From contig JAGTTP010000001.1 in the NCBI GenBank assembly GCA_018223365.1, forward strand, positions 1,368,822-1,432,821: a DNA stretch of 64,000 bases, written 5' to 3'. This document shows positions 32,270 through 41,200 of the stretch, in pieces. Both the position numbers and the translations under genes were made by a program. Source of the DNA: Clostridiaceae bacterium Marseille-Q4145. GTDB lineage: Bacteria > Bacillota > Clostridia > Lachnospirales > Lachnospiraceae. The notes under the pieces were generated by a model. It worked only from the letters and a program-made list of their open reading frames with translations. It had not been told where the DNA came from and did no database searches. The first letter of the stretch is position 1, and each line of letters begins with the position of its first letter.

Positions 32270-34364
32270 ATTGGTAATTGCCGAAAAACCATCAGTTGCC
32301 CAGAATTTGGCGGCTGTGATCGGCGCAACCGTCCGTAAGGACGGGTATCTGGAGGGCAACGGCTGGCGTGTCAGCTGGTGCGTGGGTCACCTGGCCGGTC
32401 TTGCGGATGCAGACAGCTATGACCCAAAGTATGCCAAGTGGCGATATGATGATCTGCCTATCCTGCCGGAACATTGGCAGATGGTGGTGGGAAAAGATAA
32501 GAAAAAGCAGTTTGATATTCTCAAAAAGCTGATGAATGCCCCGGATGTGACGGAAGTGGTAAATGCCTGCGATGCCGGACGCGAGGGCGAGTTGATCTTC
32601 CGTAGCGTCTATGAGCTGGCAGGTTGCAAGAAGCCGATGAAAAGGCTCTGGATTTCTTCGATGGAGGACTCTGCCATAAGGGAAGGCTTTGCAAACCTGC
32701 GCCCCGGTGCGGATTATGACGGACTTCGGGATGCTGCCCTCTGCCGTGCCAAGGCCGACTGGCTGGTGGGGATCAATGCGACAAGGCTTTTTTCCGTGCT
32801 GTATCACCGAACCCTCAACATCGGGCGCGTGATGTCCCCGACGCTGGCGCTTATTGTTCAGCGAGAAGCTGAGATCGACACCTTTCAGCCGATTCCCTTT
32901 TATACCGTGGCGCTGGAGCTGCCCGGTCTTACCGTATCCGGGGAGCGCATGGCGGATAAGGCCGCTGCTAAGCAGCTGAAAGAAACCTGTCGGGGTGCAA
33001 ATGTCACAATCAAAAAGGTGGAGTGCAAGGAAAAGTCTGAAAAGCCGCCTGCCCTCTATGACCTGACTACTCTGCAAAGAGATGCCAACCGCCTGCTTGG
33101 ATTTACAGCCCAGCAGACCCTGGACTATCTGCAAAGTCTGTATGAAAAGAAGCTCTGCACCTATCCCCGTACTGACAGCCGCTATCTGACCAGTGATATG
33201 GCAGACAGCCTGCCGGTGCTGGTCAATCTGGTTGCCAACGCTATGCCGTTTCGCAAAGGGATCGCCATTACCTGTGATCCGCAGACGGTCATCAACGATA
33301 AGAAAGTAACTGACCACCACGCAGTAATCCCTACCAGAAATCTCAAGGATGCAGACCTTTCTGCCCTTCCTGCGGGAGAAAAAGCGGTGCTGGAGCTGGT
33401 GGCCCTGCGTCTGCTGTGCGCCGTAGCCCAGCCCCATATCTATTCGGAAACTGTTGTGATTGCAGCGTGTGCCGGTGGGGAGTTTACCACAAAAGGAAAA
33501 ACAGTGAAGCACCCCGGATGGAAAGCACTGGAGGACGCTTACCGTGCCAAAATGAAGGATACAGAGCCGAAAAAAGAGGGCGTAGAGAAAGCCCTGCCGG
33601 AGCTGACTGAAGGACAGACACTTTCGGTTTCTGCGGCAATCGTCAAAGAAGGCAAAAGCAGTCCGCCTCAGCACTTTACGGAGGACACCCTATTGTCCGC
33701 AATGGAGACTGCCGGGAAAGATGATATGCCAGAGGATGCTGAGAGAAAAGGTCTGGGGACACCGGCCACCCGTGCCGGTATTTTGGAAAAGCTGGTATCT
33801 GCCGGTTTTCTGGAGCGAAAAAAGAACAGAAAAACGGTGCAGCTTCTTCCTTCCCACGATGCAGTATCCCTTATCACGGTGCTGCCGGAACAACTGCAAT
33901 CGCCGCTTCTGACTGCCGAGTGGGAGTATCGCCTGGGCGAGATCGAGCGCGGGCAGCTTGCCCCAGAGGAGTTTCTGGATGGGATCAGCACCATGCTGAA
34001 AGATCTGGTGGGGACTTATCAGGTCATCAAGGGAACTGAGTACCTGTTCACTCCGCTCCGTGAGGTGGTGGGCAAATGCCCTCGCTGCGGCGGTGAAGTT
34101 GCAGAACTGCAAAAAGGCTTCTTCTGTCAGAATGATTCTTGCAAATTTGCAATCTGGAAAAACAACAAATGGTGGGTTGCCAAGAAAAAACAGCCGACCA
34201 AGGCTGTGGTGTCTGCGCTGCTGAACGATGGCCGTGTCCGTGTGACGGGGTTATATTCGGAGAAAACCGGCAAGACCTACGATGCCACTGTGGTTTTGGA
34301 GGACGATGGACAGCATGCCAACTTCAAGCTGGAATTTGACCAGTGGAAAGGAGGCAGCCGATGA
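32256..34364 (+). CDS. topB: DNA topoisomerase III (type IA)
   Basis: A 702-residue type IA topoisomerase that would relax or decatenate ICE DNA during transfer. The Toprim motif is NACDAGREGELIF (about 101-113), the catalytic Tyr is in LCTYPRTDSRYL (about 303), and a C-terminal zinc ribbon is KCPRCGGEVAE...CQNDSCKF (about 607-630). Length is normal. The start is ATG 32256 after GGAGGAACC, inside the 3' end of the small cysteine-rich gene. The stop overlaps the next ATG. Confidence 0.95.
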   Translation: MAQHKLVIAEKPSVAQNLAAVIGATVRKDGYLEGNGWRVSWCVGHLAGLADADSYDPKYAKWRYDDLPILPEHWQMVVGKDKKKQFDILKKLMNAPDVTEVVNACDAGREGELIFRSVYELAGCKKPMKRLWISSMEDSAIREGFANLRPGADYDGLRDAALCRAKADWLVGINATRLFSVLYHRTLNIGRVMSPTLALIVQREAEIDTFQPIPFYTVALELPGLTVSGERMADKAAAKQLKETCRGANVTIKKVECKEKSEKPPALYDLTTLQRDANRLLGFTAQQTLDYLQSLYEKKLCTYPRTDSRYLTSDMADSLPVLVNLVANAMPFRKGIAITCDPQTVINDKKVTDHHAVIPTRNLKDADLSALPAGEKAVLELVALRLLCAVAQPHIYSETVVIAACAGGEFTTKGKTVKHPGWKALEDAYRAKMKDTEPKKEGVEKALPELTEGQTLSVSAAIVKEGKSSPPQHFTEDTLLSAMETAGKDDMPEDAERKGLGTPATRAGILEKLVSAGFLERKKNRKTVQLLPSHDAVSLITVLPEQLQSPLLTAEWEYRLGEIERGQLAPEEFLDGISTMLKDLVGTYQVIKGTEYLFTPLREVVGKCPRCGGEVAELQKGFFCQNDSCKFAIWKNNKWWVAKKKQPTKAVVSALLNDGRVRVTGLYSEKTGKTYDATVVLEDDGQHANFKLEFDQWKGGSR

Positions 34365-34639
34365 AGCTCTCTTTAGTGGAACGGGAAACCATTCTCCTCT
34401 ATAACCAGGCAGAACCAATGGCTGAGGTCTATACCCACGATCCCCGTCTGATGGAGAAGCTGGAACTGCTGGCAAAAAAGCACCCCGACCAGATCATCCG
34501 AAAGGACGCCCATAACTTTACCGTCCCCAAGCGGTGTGTATCAGTCCGGGAGCCATACAGCGCCGAGCGCCGCAAAGCTGCCAGTGAGCGTGCGAAAGTC
34601 GCCGGATACCAGCCCCCTGTGAGAAAGTCCGGCAGTTAA
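34361..34639 (+). CDS. Small ICE protein, family shared with gene at 15504
   Basis: A 92-residue protein (MKLSLVERETILLYNQAEP, then HDPRLMEKLELLAKKHPDQI and EPYSAERRKAASERAKVAG). Its last 40 residues align with the nested-element protein at 15504. Function unknown. It is coupled to topB by an ATGA overlap with AAAGGAGG upstream. Confidence 0.78.
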   Translation: MKLSLVERETILLYNQAEPMAEVYTHDPRLMEKLELLAKKHPDQIIRKDAHNFTVPKRCVSVREPYSAERRKAASERAKVAGYQPPVRKSGS

Positions 34640-34645
34640 AGGCAC

Positions 34646-37600
34646 ATGGCAGAGAATGTATTTGAAGCGGTCAAGCAGTCGGTCAGCACCAGAGAAGCGG
34701 CAGCGTTTTATGGGATCGAGGTCAAACGAAATGGTATGGCCTGCTGTCCCTTTCACGATGATAAGAACCCCAGCATGAAGGTAGACCAGCGGTTCCACTG
34801 CTTTGGCTGTGGTGCAGATGGGGATGTGATCGACTTTACCGCAAAGCTCTTTGACCTCTCCCCAAAAGAAGCGGCAGAGAAACTGGCACAGGACTTTGGC
34901 CTGATTTATGACAGTCAGGCCCCGCCCCGTAGGAGATATGTCCGGCAAAAAACCGAGGCACAGAAGTTTCGGGAGGATCGACAGAGCTGTTATCGTGTAC
35001 TGTCCGATTACTACTATCTGCTGAAAAAATGGGAAGCCGACCGTTCTCCCAGGACACCGGAGGAAGAACCGCACCCCCGTTTTGTGGAAGCAATCCAGAA
35101 GAAAGCCTATGTAGAGTACCTGCTGGACCTTTTTCTTTATGAAAGTGAAGAAGAACAAAAGACATGGATTGCAGAACACACAGCAGAAATCACACACTTG
35201 GAAAGGAGATTGAAAATCATGGCTGAGAACAAACCCACCAACCGAGAACGGCTAAGGGAAATCACAGATGGCATAGAGCAGGGCATCAAAGAACTGTTTG
35301 AGAGTGAAAAGTATATGCGCTATCTGTCCGTCATGTCCCGCTTCCACCGCTATTCGGTAAACAACACCATGCTCATCTATATGCAGAAGCCGGACGCCAC
35401 ATTGGTAGCCGGATACAATAAGTGGAGAGACCAGTTTGAGCGTCATGTAAAAAAGGGCGAGCATGGCATTACCATCATCGCTCCCACACCGTATAAGAAG
35501 AAAATCGAGGAGCAGAAGCTGGACCCAGATACCAAGGCTCCGATTCTGGATAAAGACGGAAAGATCGTCACAGAGGAAAAAGAAATCGAGATTCCCATGT
35601 TTCGCCCTGTCAAGGTCTTTGATGTGAGTCAGACCGACGGGAAACCTTTGCCGGAGCTTGCTTCCTCCCTTTCCGGCAATGTGCCAAATTATGAGGCATT
35701 CATGGAGGCCCTGCGCCGCAGCGCACCGGTGCCGATTACTTTTGAAGCAATGGCCGCCGATACGGACGGCTATTTTTCTGCTGATCATCAGAAAATTGCC
35801 ATTCGTCAGGGCATGAGTGAGGTTCAGACGGTTTCGGCCACGGTTCACGAGATTGCTCACAGCAAGCTCCATGACCCTAAAAAATATGAAATGCTACCGT
35901 CATGGAAGGTTGTGCTGGAGAGTGAAGGTGGAACTAAGCATGATTTCAAGCTGGATTTTGCCACAGAAAAAGAAGCCGAACAGTTTGCTTCTGATATGGA
36001 TTGGCGCTATGTGGACGAAAATCAGTTTGAATGGCGTCTTGCAGTTGAGGAAGATGCAACCGCAGAAAAACAGGCAATCAAAAACCGTCACACGGAAGAA
36101 GTGGAGGCTGAAAGCATCTCCTATGCAGTCTGCAAATATTTTGGAATTGAGACAGGAGAAAACAGCTTCGGCTATATTGCAAGCTGGAGCCAGGGCAAGG
36201 AGCTGAAAGAACTGAGAGCCAGTTTGGAGACCATCAACAAAACCTCCGGCACTTTGATCTCCGACATTGAGCGCCACTATAAGGAAATCTGCAAAGAGCG
36301 CGGAATCGACCCTCATGCAAAGGTAGAGCCGGAAACCGCCCCGATAGAGCAGCCAGAAGATGCCGCTAAGGTATCTGATAGACAGCAGACCGGCGATCTG
36401 ACCTACTATGTAGCAGAGTGCATGGAATTTCCAAACCTCGGAGAATACCACGATAACCTGTCTTTGGAGGAAGCAATCCGCATTTATCAGGAGATTCCGG
36501 CAGAACGAATGAACGGGATCAAGGGCATTGGTTTTGAGCTGAAAGACGGAAGCGACTATGAAGGACCTTTTCCGATTTTGACCGGCCAGACCATTGACCT
36601 GGACACCATCCAGGCAATCGACTATTACCGTGATAATCCTCTGGTGCAAAAAGCGGTAAAGGAACTGGCTGCGGCAATGCCAGAAATGGAAGTGCTGGGG
36701 GCGGACGCCAACCAGCAGGAGACTTTGTTTCTGATTGACGATGCCACCTATCTTCATATCCAGCCCTGTGACAGCGGCTGGGACTACACCCTTTACGATG
36801 CTGCGTCCATGAAAGAGCTGGATGGTGGTCAGCTGGATATGCCGGAGCTTTCCCGCATGAAGGCAGTTCTCCAGATTTGTGATGATAACGATTTGAGCAG
36901 CAATTCAGTAAAGTATGCGCCCCTGTCTATGATTGAAACCTTGCAGGACGCTGCCTATCAGCAGATGCAGGCAGAGGTCAGTCAGATAACTGCTTCTTCT
37001 CAGCTGCCGGAAGCACAGGAGCAGGCACTGGATGAATACCCCATGCCGGATGAGCAGGTCTCCACACCGGATATGCAGGAATATGGCTACTCCTATGATG
37101 GGATGCTCCCTGTTACCAGAGAAAGGGCGCTGGAACTGGATGCCGCCGGTTTGACTGTCTATGTGCTGCATGAGGACAATACGGAGAGCATGGTATTTGA
37201 CTCGCAGGAAATCATGGATCATGGCGGACTTTTCGGTGTGGATCGTGAGGAATGGGAGAAAAGCCCTCAGTTCCATGAAAAGGTCATGGAGCGCCAGGAA
37301 CATCAGCAGGAACGGGAACAGGCATTTCTTGCTCAGAACAGAGATTGCTTTGCCATCTATCAGGTGAGCCGTGACGATCCGCAGAATGTGCGCTTTATGA
37401 ATCTGGACTGGTTACAGTCCCATGATATTTCTGTAAACCGCAGCAGTTATGACCTCATTTACACAGCTCCTCTGAGGGAGTCTGGCACGGTACCGGAGCA
37501 GCTGGAAAAACTATATGAGCAGTTTAATCTGCAAAAGCCGGCGGATTTTCACAGTCCTTCTATGAGTGTTAGTGACATTGTTGCGATCAAGCAGGACGGT

Positions 37601-37930
37601 AAGGTATCCTGTCATTACTGTGACAGTGTTGGTTTTACCCAGATCCCCGGATTCCTGCCGGAAAATCCGCTGAAAAATGCGGAGATGGCCGTGGAGGACG
37701 ATTACGGCATGATCGACGGTATCATCAACAATGGCGCAAAAGAGCCTACGGTGGCAGAGCTGGAACAGCAGGCCCGCAGCGGGCAGCCCATTTCCCTGAT
37801 GGATCTGGCTGCCGCTGCCCATCGGGAGGAACGGGAAAAGAAAAAGTCCGTCATGGAGCAGCTGAAAAGCCAGCCCAAGGCAGAACACAAAAAGACAGCG
37901 CCCAAAAAGAGTGCGGAAAGGGAGATTTGA
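34646..37930 (+). CDS. CHC2 primase-type zinc finger fused to ArdC/LtrC-like protein
   Basis: A 1094-residue protein in three parts. Residues 1-100 form a DnaG-type CHC2 zinc finger (Cys34, His37, Cys52, Cys55; FHCFGCGADGDVIDF). A linker leads at about 192 to an ArdC/LtrC-like domain (MSRFHRYSVNNTMLIYMQKPDATLV in two parts) with a metallopeptidase motif VHEIAHSKLH (His401, Glu402, His405). The C-terminal half carries YodL/DUF4316-like repeats. It may prime the transferred strand and protect it from restriction. An internal ATG at 35219 with AAGGAG upstream (MAENKPTNRERL) could give a 903-residue short form without the finger. Confidence 0.85.
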   Translation: MAENVFEAVKQSVSTREAAAFYGIEVKRNGMACCPFHDDKNPSMKVDQRFHCFGCGADGDVIDFTAKLFDLSPKEAAEKLAQDFGLIYDSQAPPRRRYVRQKTEAQKFREDRQSCYRVLSDYYYLLKKWEADRSPRTPEEEPHPRFVEAIQKKAYVEYLLDLFLYESEEEQKTWIAEHTAEITHLERRLKIMAENKPTNRERLREITDGIEQGIKELFESEKYMRYLSVMSRFHRYSVNNTMLIYMQKPDATLVAGYNKWRDQFERHVKKGEHGITIIAPTPYKKKIEEQKLDPDTKAPILDKDGKIVTEEKEIEIPMFRPVKVFDVSQTDGKPLPELASSLSGNVPNYEAFMEALRRSAPVPITFEAMAADTDGYFSADHQKIAIRQGMSEVQTVSATVHEIAHSKLHDPKKYEMLPSWKVVLESEGGTKHDFKLDFATEKEAEQFASDMDWRYVDENQFEWRLAVEEDATAEKQAIKNRHTEEVEAESISYAVCKYFGIETGENSFGYIASWSQGKELKELRASLETINKTSGTLISDIERHYKEICKERGIDPHAKVEPETAPIEQPEDAAKVSDRQQTGDLTYYVAECMEFPNLGEYHDNLSLEEAIRIYQEIPAERMNGIKGIGFELKDGSDYEGPFPILTGQTIDLDTIQAIDYYRDNPLVQKAVKELAAAMPEMEVLGADANQQETLFLIDDATYLHIQPCDSGWDYTLYDAASMKELDGGQLDMPELSRMKAVLQICDDNDLSSNSVKYAPLSMIETLQDAAYQQMQAEVSQITASSQLPEAQEQALDEYPMPDEQVSTPDMQEYGYSYDGMLPVTRERALELDAAGLTVYVLHEDNTESMVFDSQEIMDHGGLFGVDREEWEKSPQFHEKVMERQEHQQEREQAFLAQNRDCFAIYQVSRDDPQNVRFMNLDWLQSHDISVNRSSYDLIYTAPLRESGTVPEQLEKLYEQFNLQKPADFHSPSMSVSDIVAIKQDGKVSCHYCDSVGFTQIPGFLPENPLKNAEMAVEDDYGMIDGIINNGAKEPTVAELEQQARSGQPISLMDLAAAAHREEREKKKSVMEQLKSQPKAEHKKTAPKKSAEREI

Positions 37931-37931
37931 T

Positions 37932-38147
37932 ATGGGAAACTTTACTTTTGAGGAAATGAACCTGATGTGCATTTACAATACCGGCAGCCGCACCGGACTG
38001 ATCGACAGCCTACGTGAGATGCGCGGCGAGCTGGCCCCGGAGGAAACCGAGCTGCGGGAGTTGACAGACAGCGCACTGGGCAAGCTCCAGGCCATGAGTG
38101 ATGCCGAGTTTGCCGAGCTGGAGTTGTATCCGGATTTTGACCAGTAA
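37932..38147 (+). CDS. Transposon-transfer assisting protein (TTRAP family)
   Basis: A 71-residue acidic helical protein (MGNFTFEEMNLMCIYNTGSR, REMRGELAPEETELRELTDSA in part). It matches the TTRAP family of Tn916/Tn1549-like elements. It presumably aids transfer; the mechanism is unknown. GGGAGATTTGAT precedes the ATG at 37932, immediately after the primase/ArdC gene. Confidence 0.82.
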   Translation: MGNFTFEEMNLMCIYNTGSRTGLIDSLREMRGELAPEETELRELTDSALGKLQAMSDAEFAELELYPDFDQ

Positions 38148-38166
38148 ACACTATAATCGCAGGGAT

Positions 38167-38195
38167 GGGGTGGCAATATGCCACCCCACCTTTTT
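38167..38195 (+). terminator. Terminator inside the transfer operon
   Basis: GGGGTGGCA and TGCCACCCC form a 9-bp perfect stem with a 3-nt loop, followed by ACC and five T. It separates TTRAP from the giant gene and may lower its expression. Confidence 0.85.
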
Positions 38196-38225
38196 ACCCC
38201 AAAACTGAAAGGAGGACAGAACACT

Positions 38226-41200
38226 ATGCCAACCAAAGCTGAACTATATGCACAGATGGCGGAGAAGGTAACAACGCAGCTCACGGGGAGCTGGCAGGAA
38301 TGGGCAGGGTTTCTCACCACTGCTTCCCGCCTTTACAAGTACCCGTTCCATGAGCAGTTGATGATCTACGCCCAGCGTCCGGACGCTACCGCCTGTGCAG
38401 AGTACGATTTGTGGAATGAAAAGATGGGGCGGTATGTAAGGCGCGGCTCCAAGGGAATCGCTCTGGTGGACGATTCCGGGGACAGGCCCCGCCTGCGCTA
38501 TGTTTTTGATATTTCCGACACCGGAACCCGTGAACATTCCCGCACTCCTTGGCTGTGGCAGCTGGAGGAGCGCCATTTGGATTCGGTGCAGGCCATGCTT
38601 GAGCGCACCTATGATGTTTCCGGTGATGACCTTGCCGGACAGCTCACGGAGGTAGCCGGAAAACTGGCTGAGGAATACTGGACAGAGCATCAGCAAGACT
38701 TCTTCTATATCGTTGACGGTTCCTTTTTGGAGGAATATGATGAGTTTAACATCGGAGTACAGTTCAAGGCAGCAGCCACCGTCAGCATCACTTACGCTTT
38801 GATGTCCCGCTGCGGACTGGAGCCGGAACGCTACTTCGACCACGAAGATTTCATGGCGATCTTTGATTTCAATACCCCAGCAACTATCGGGGCGCTTGGA
38901 ACAGCGGTCAGCCAGATTAACCAGCAGGTGCTGCGGCAGATCGGCGTCACCGTCCGAAATGCAGAGCGCGAAGCCAACCAAGAAAGGAGCAAGCAAGATG
39001 AACAATCCCATGACCTATATCCAGAACGGAGACTATCTGATTCCCGACCTGAAGCTGAGCCAGCAGCCGGAGAAGCCCCTGGGCAAGTACGGCAGGATGC
39101 GGAAAGCATACCTCAAGGAACACCGTCCCATCCTATACAACCAGCTGCTGATGAGCGAGAAGCTGTACCCGCACCTTCTGGAGATCGACGAGACCGCCCA
39201 GAGCAGACTGGAGCAGATGATGCCCCAGCTGGCGAAGGAAGCGGGAGCCACCGAGGAACTGAAAGCCAGCGATCCCATGAAGTGGGTGGGGCTGATGAAC
39301 ACCTGCAAAGCTCAGGCCGAGGAAATCCTGATGGCGGAGCTTATCAACAGCTGACTCTAAACCTGTTCCTCTCCGAAGCGGAACAGATCCAATCCATAGA
39401 TGAAGCAGAGAATGTAGCGCATACATCCTCTGCTTTTTCTTTTGCACAAAATGACATCGACCATGTGCTGCGTTTGGGCGGCAATACAGACCGTCAAAGG
39501 GAGCGTGTGGTTGCAGCCTTTGAAAAGCAGAAAACCACCGCTGAGATTGCCGAGATACTGAAAACGCTGTACCACGGCGGCAATGGCCTTGGCAGTGTGA
39601 GCGCATGGTATGCCGAGGATGGTATCCATCTTTCACATGGGAAGTCTGTCCGTTATGACAGGTCTGCCCAGGTCATTTCCTGGGAGAGTGCCGCAGAGCG
39701 TATCGGGGAGCTTTTGGAAAGTGGTCAGTTTGCCTCCAATGTGGAGCTTGCAGAAGCGGCAGGCTATGAACGCTCCCTCCTCTCGGAAAAGCTCTGGCAT
39801 CTGTATCACGATCTCAGTGAGGACGCCAGAAAAGGCGGATATTTGTCCTGCCTGTCAGAGATCAAAGGCAATGGTTTCCCGGAGGAGACCCGCCGCCTGA
39901 TGGAGCAGCTGAGTGAACCGGCTTTCCGCCAGACCCTCAAGGAAGAATACGCCGCCTTCTGGACTGCCTATCAGCAGGACCGTGACCTGTTGCGTTTTCA
40001 CTATCATAGACCGAGGGAGATCTGGGAGAACCTGAAGGACCTTGACCTGCCCCGCAGGACCTTTTCTTCAGAGCTTTCCCAAGTGCCAACCGTCCAGCAC
40101 TTTATTACCGAGGATGAGATCGACGCCGCCATGACCGGCGGAAGCAGTTTCGCCGGAGGAAAAGGCCGTATCTATGCGTTCTTCATGGAAAACCATACGG
40201 ATAAGGAAAAAGTGAGATTCCTCAAAGACGAGTATGGTATTGGCGGACGCTCTCATGCCCTGTCCGGCGCAACACACAGCGGCGAAGATCACGACGGGAA
40301 AGGGTTGCACTATAAAAAGCAAGACTGCCCGGATGTTCACTTGAACTGGGAAAAGGTTGCCAAGCGCATTACCTCTCTTGTCCAGAAAGGCCGCTATCTT
40401 ACCGAACAGGAACAGGCGCAGTATGACAAAATCCAGGCTGAAAAGGAATTGGCAGAAGAAGATGCCATCCAAGCCCAGCAGCCGGAGGTGGAGGAAGAAA
40501 CGCCAAAGCCTACCCTTCGGGAGCAGTTTGAGCAGTATAAGACTGTGGTGACTGCCGCCATTTCCGAGGATGCCGCATACCGCAATGCCTGCGGGCATTC
40601 TGACCGTGAAAATGCTGTCATCGAGGGCAATGCCGCTGTGCGCCGTGCGGTCCTTGGTTCTAAGGATATGGAGCTGATTCGCCTCTATTCGGATGTGCCG
40701 GAGTTCCGACAGCGACTGCACCGGGAAGTGATCGACGAAACCTATCCAAAGCTCCATGAACTTCTGCGCCCTCTTTCTCAGGAAGATATTGATACTGCCA
40801 TTTGTGCATGGAACGGCAATATCGAGAGTAAACATGCTGTCGTCCGTTATATGAAAGACCATGCAAGAGAGAAAGATACCGCTGCATGGCTGGCTCAGGA
40901 ATACAGTGGCAGCAACATCCCGTTCGTTGTCCGTGCCGGCAGCCCGGAGGAAACGCAGCTGCCCTGGCCGAAGGTACAGCGCAGGCTTGCCCAGCTGATT
41001 CAGGAGGACCAGTTCTATACCGAAGAAGAACAGGAACGTTTTGACAACATCGACCCCATCGCCATCCGGGAAGCCCTGGAGGAAAGAGGGATTGTCAACG
41101 GACAGGTGGCAGACCCGGAAAAACTGGACAATGACCCATTTATCCAACAGGTGGTGTCGGATGTAGGGCAGATCGCAGATGCCGAGACAGAGCAGACTTC

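Noticed and set aside
38863..38997. Upstream extension of the TnpV-like frame to 38863
   Set aside because: Family similarity begins at the ATG 38998, which has its own ribosome site. The extension is out-of-frame reading of the host gene.
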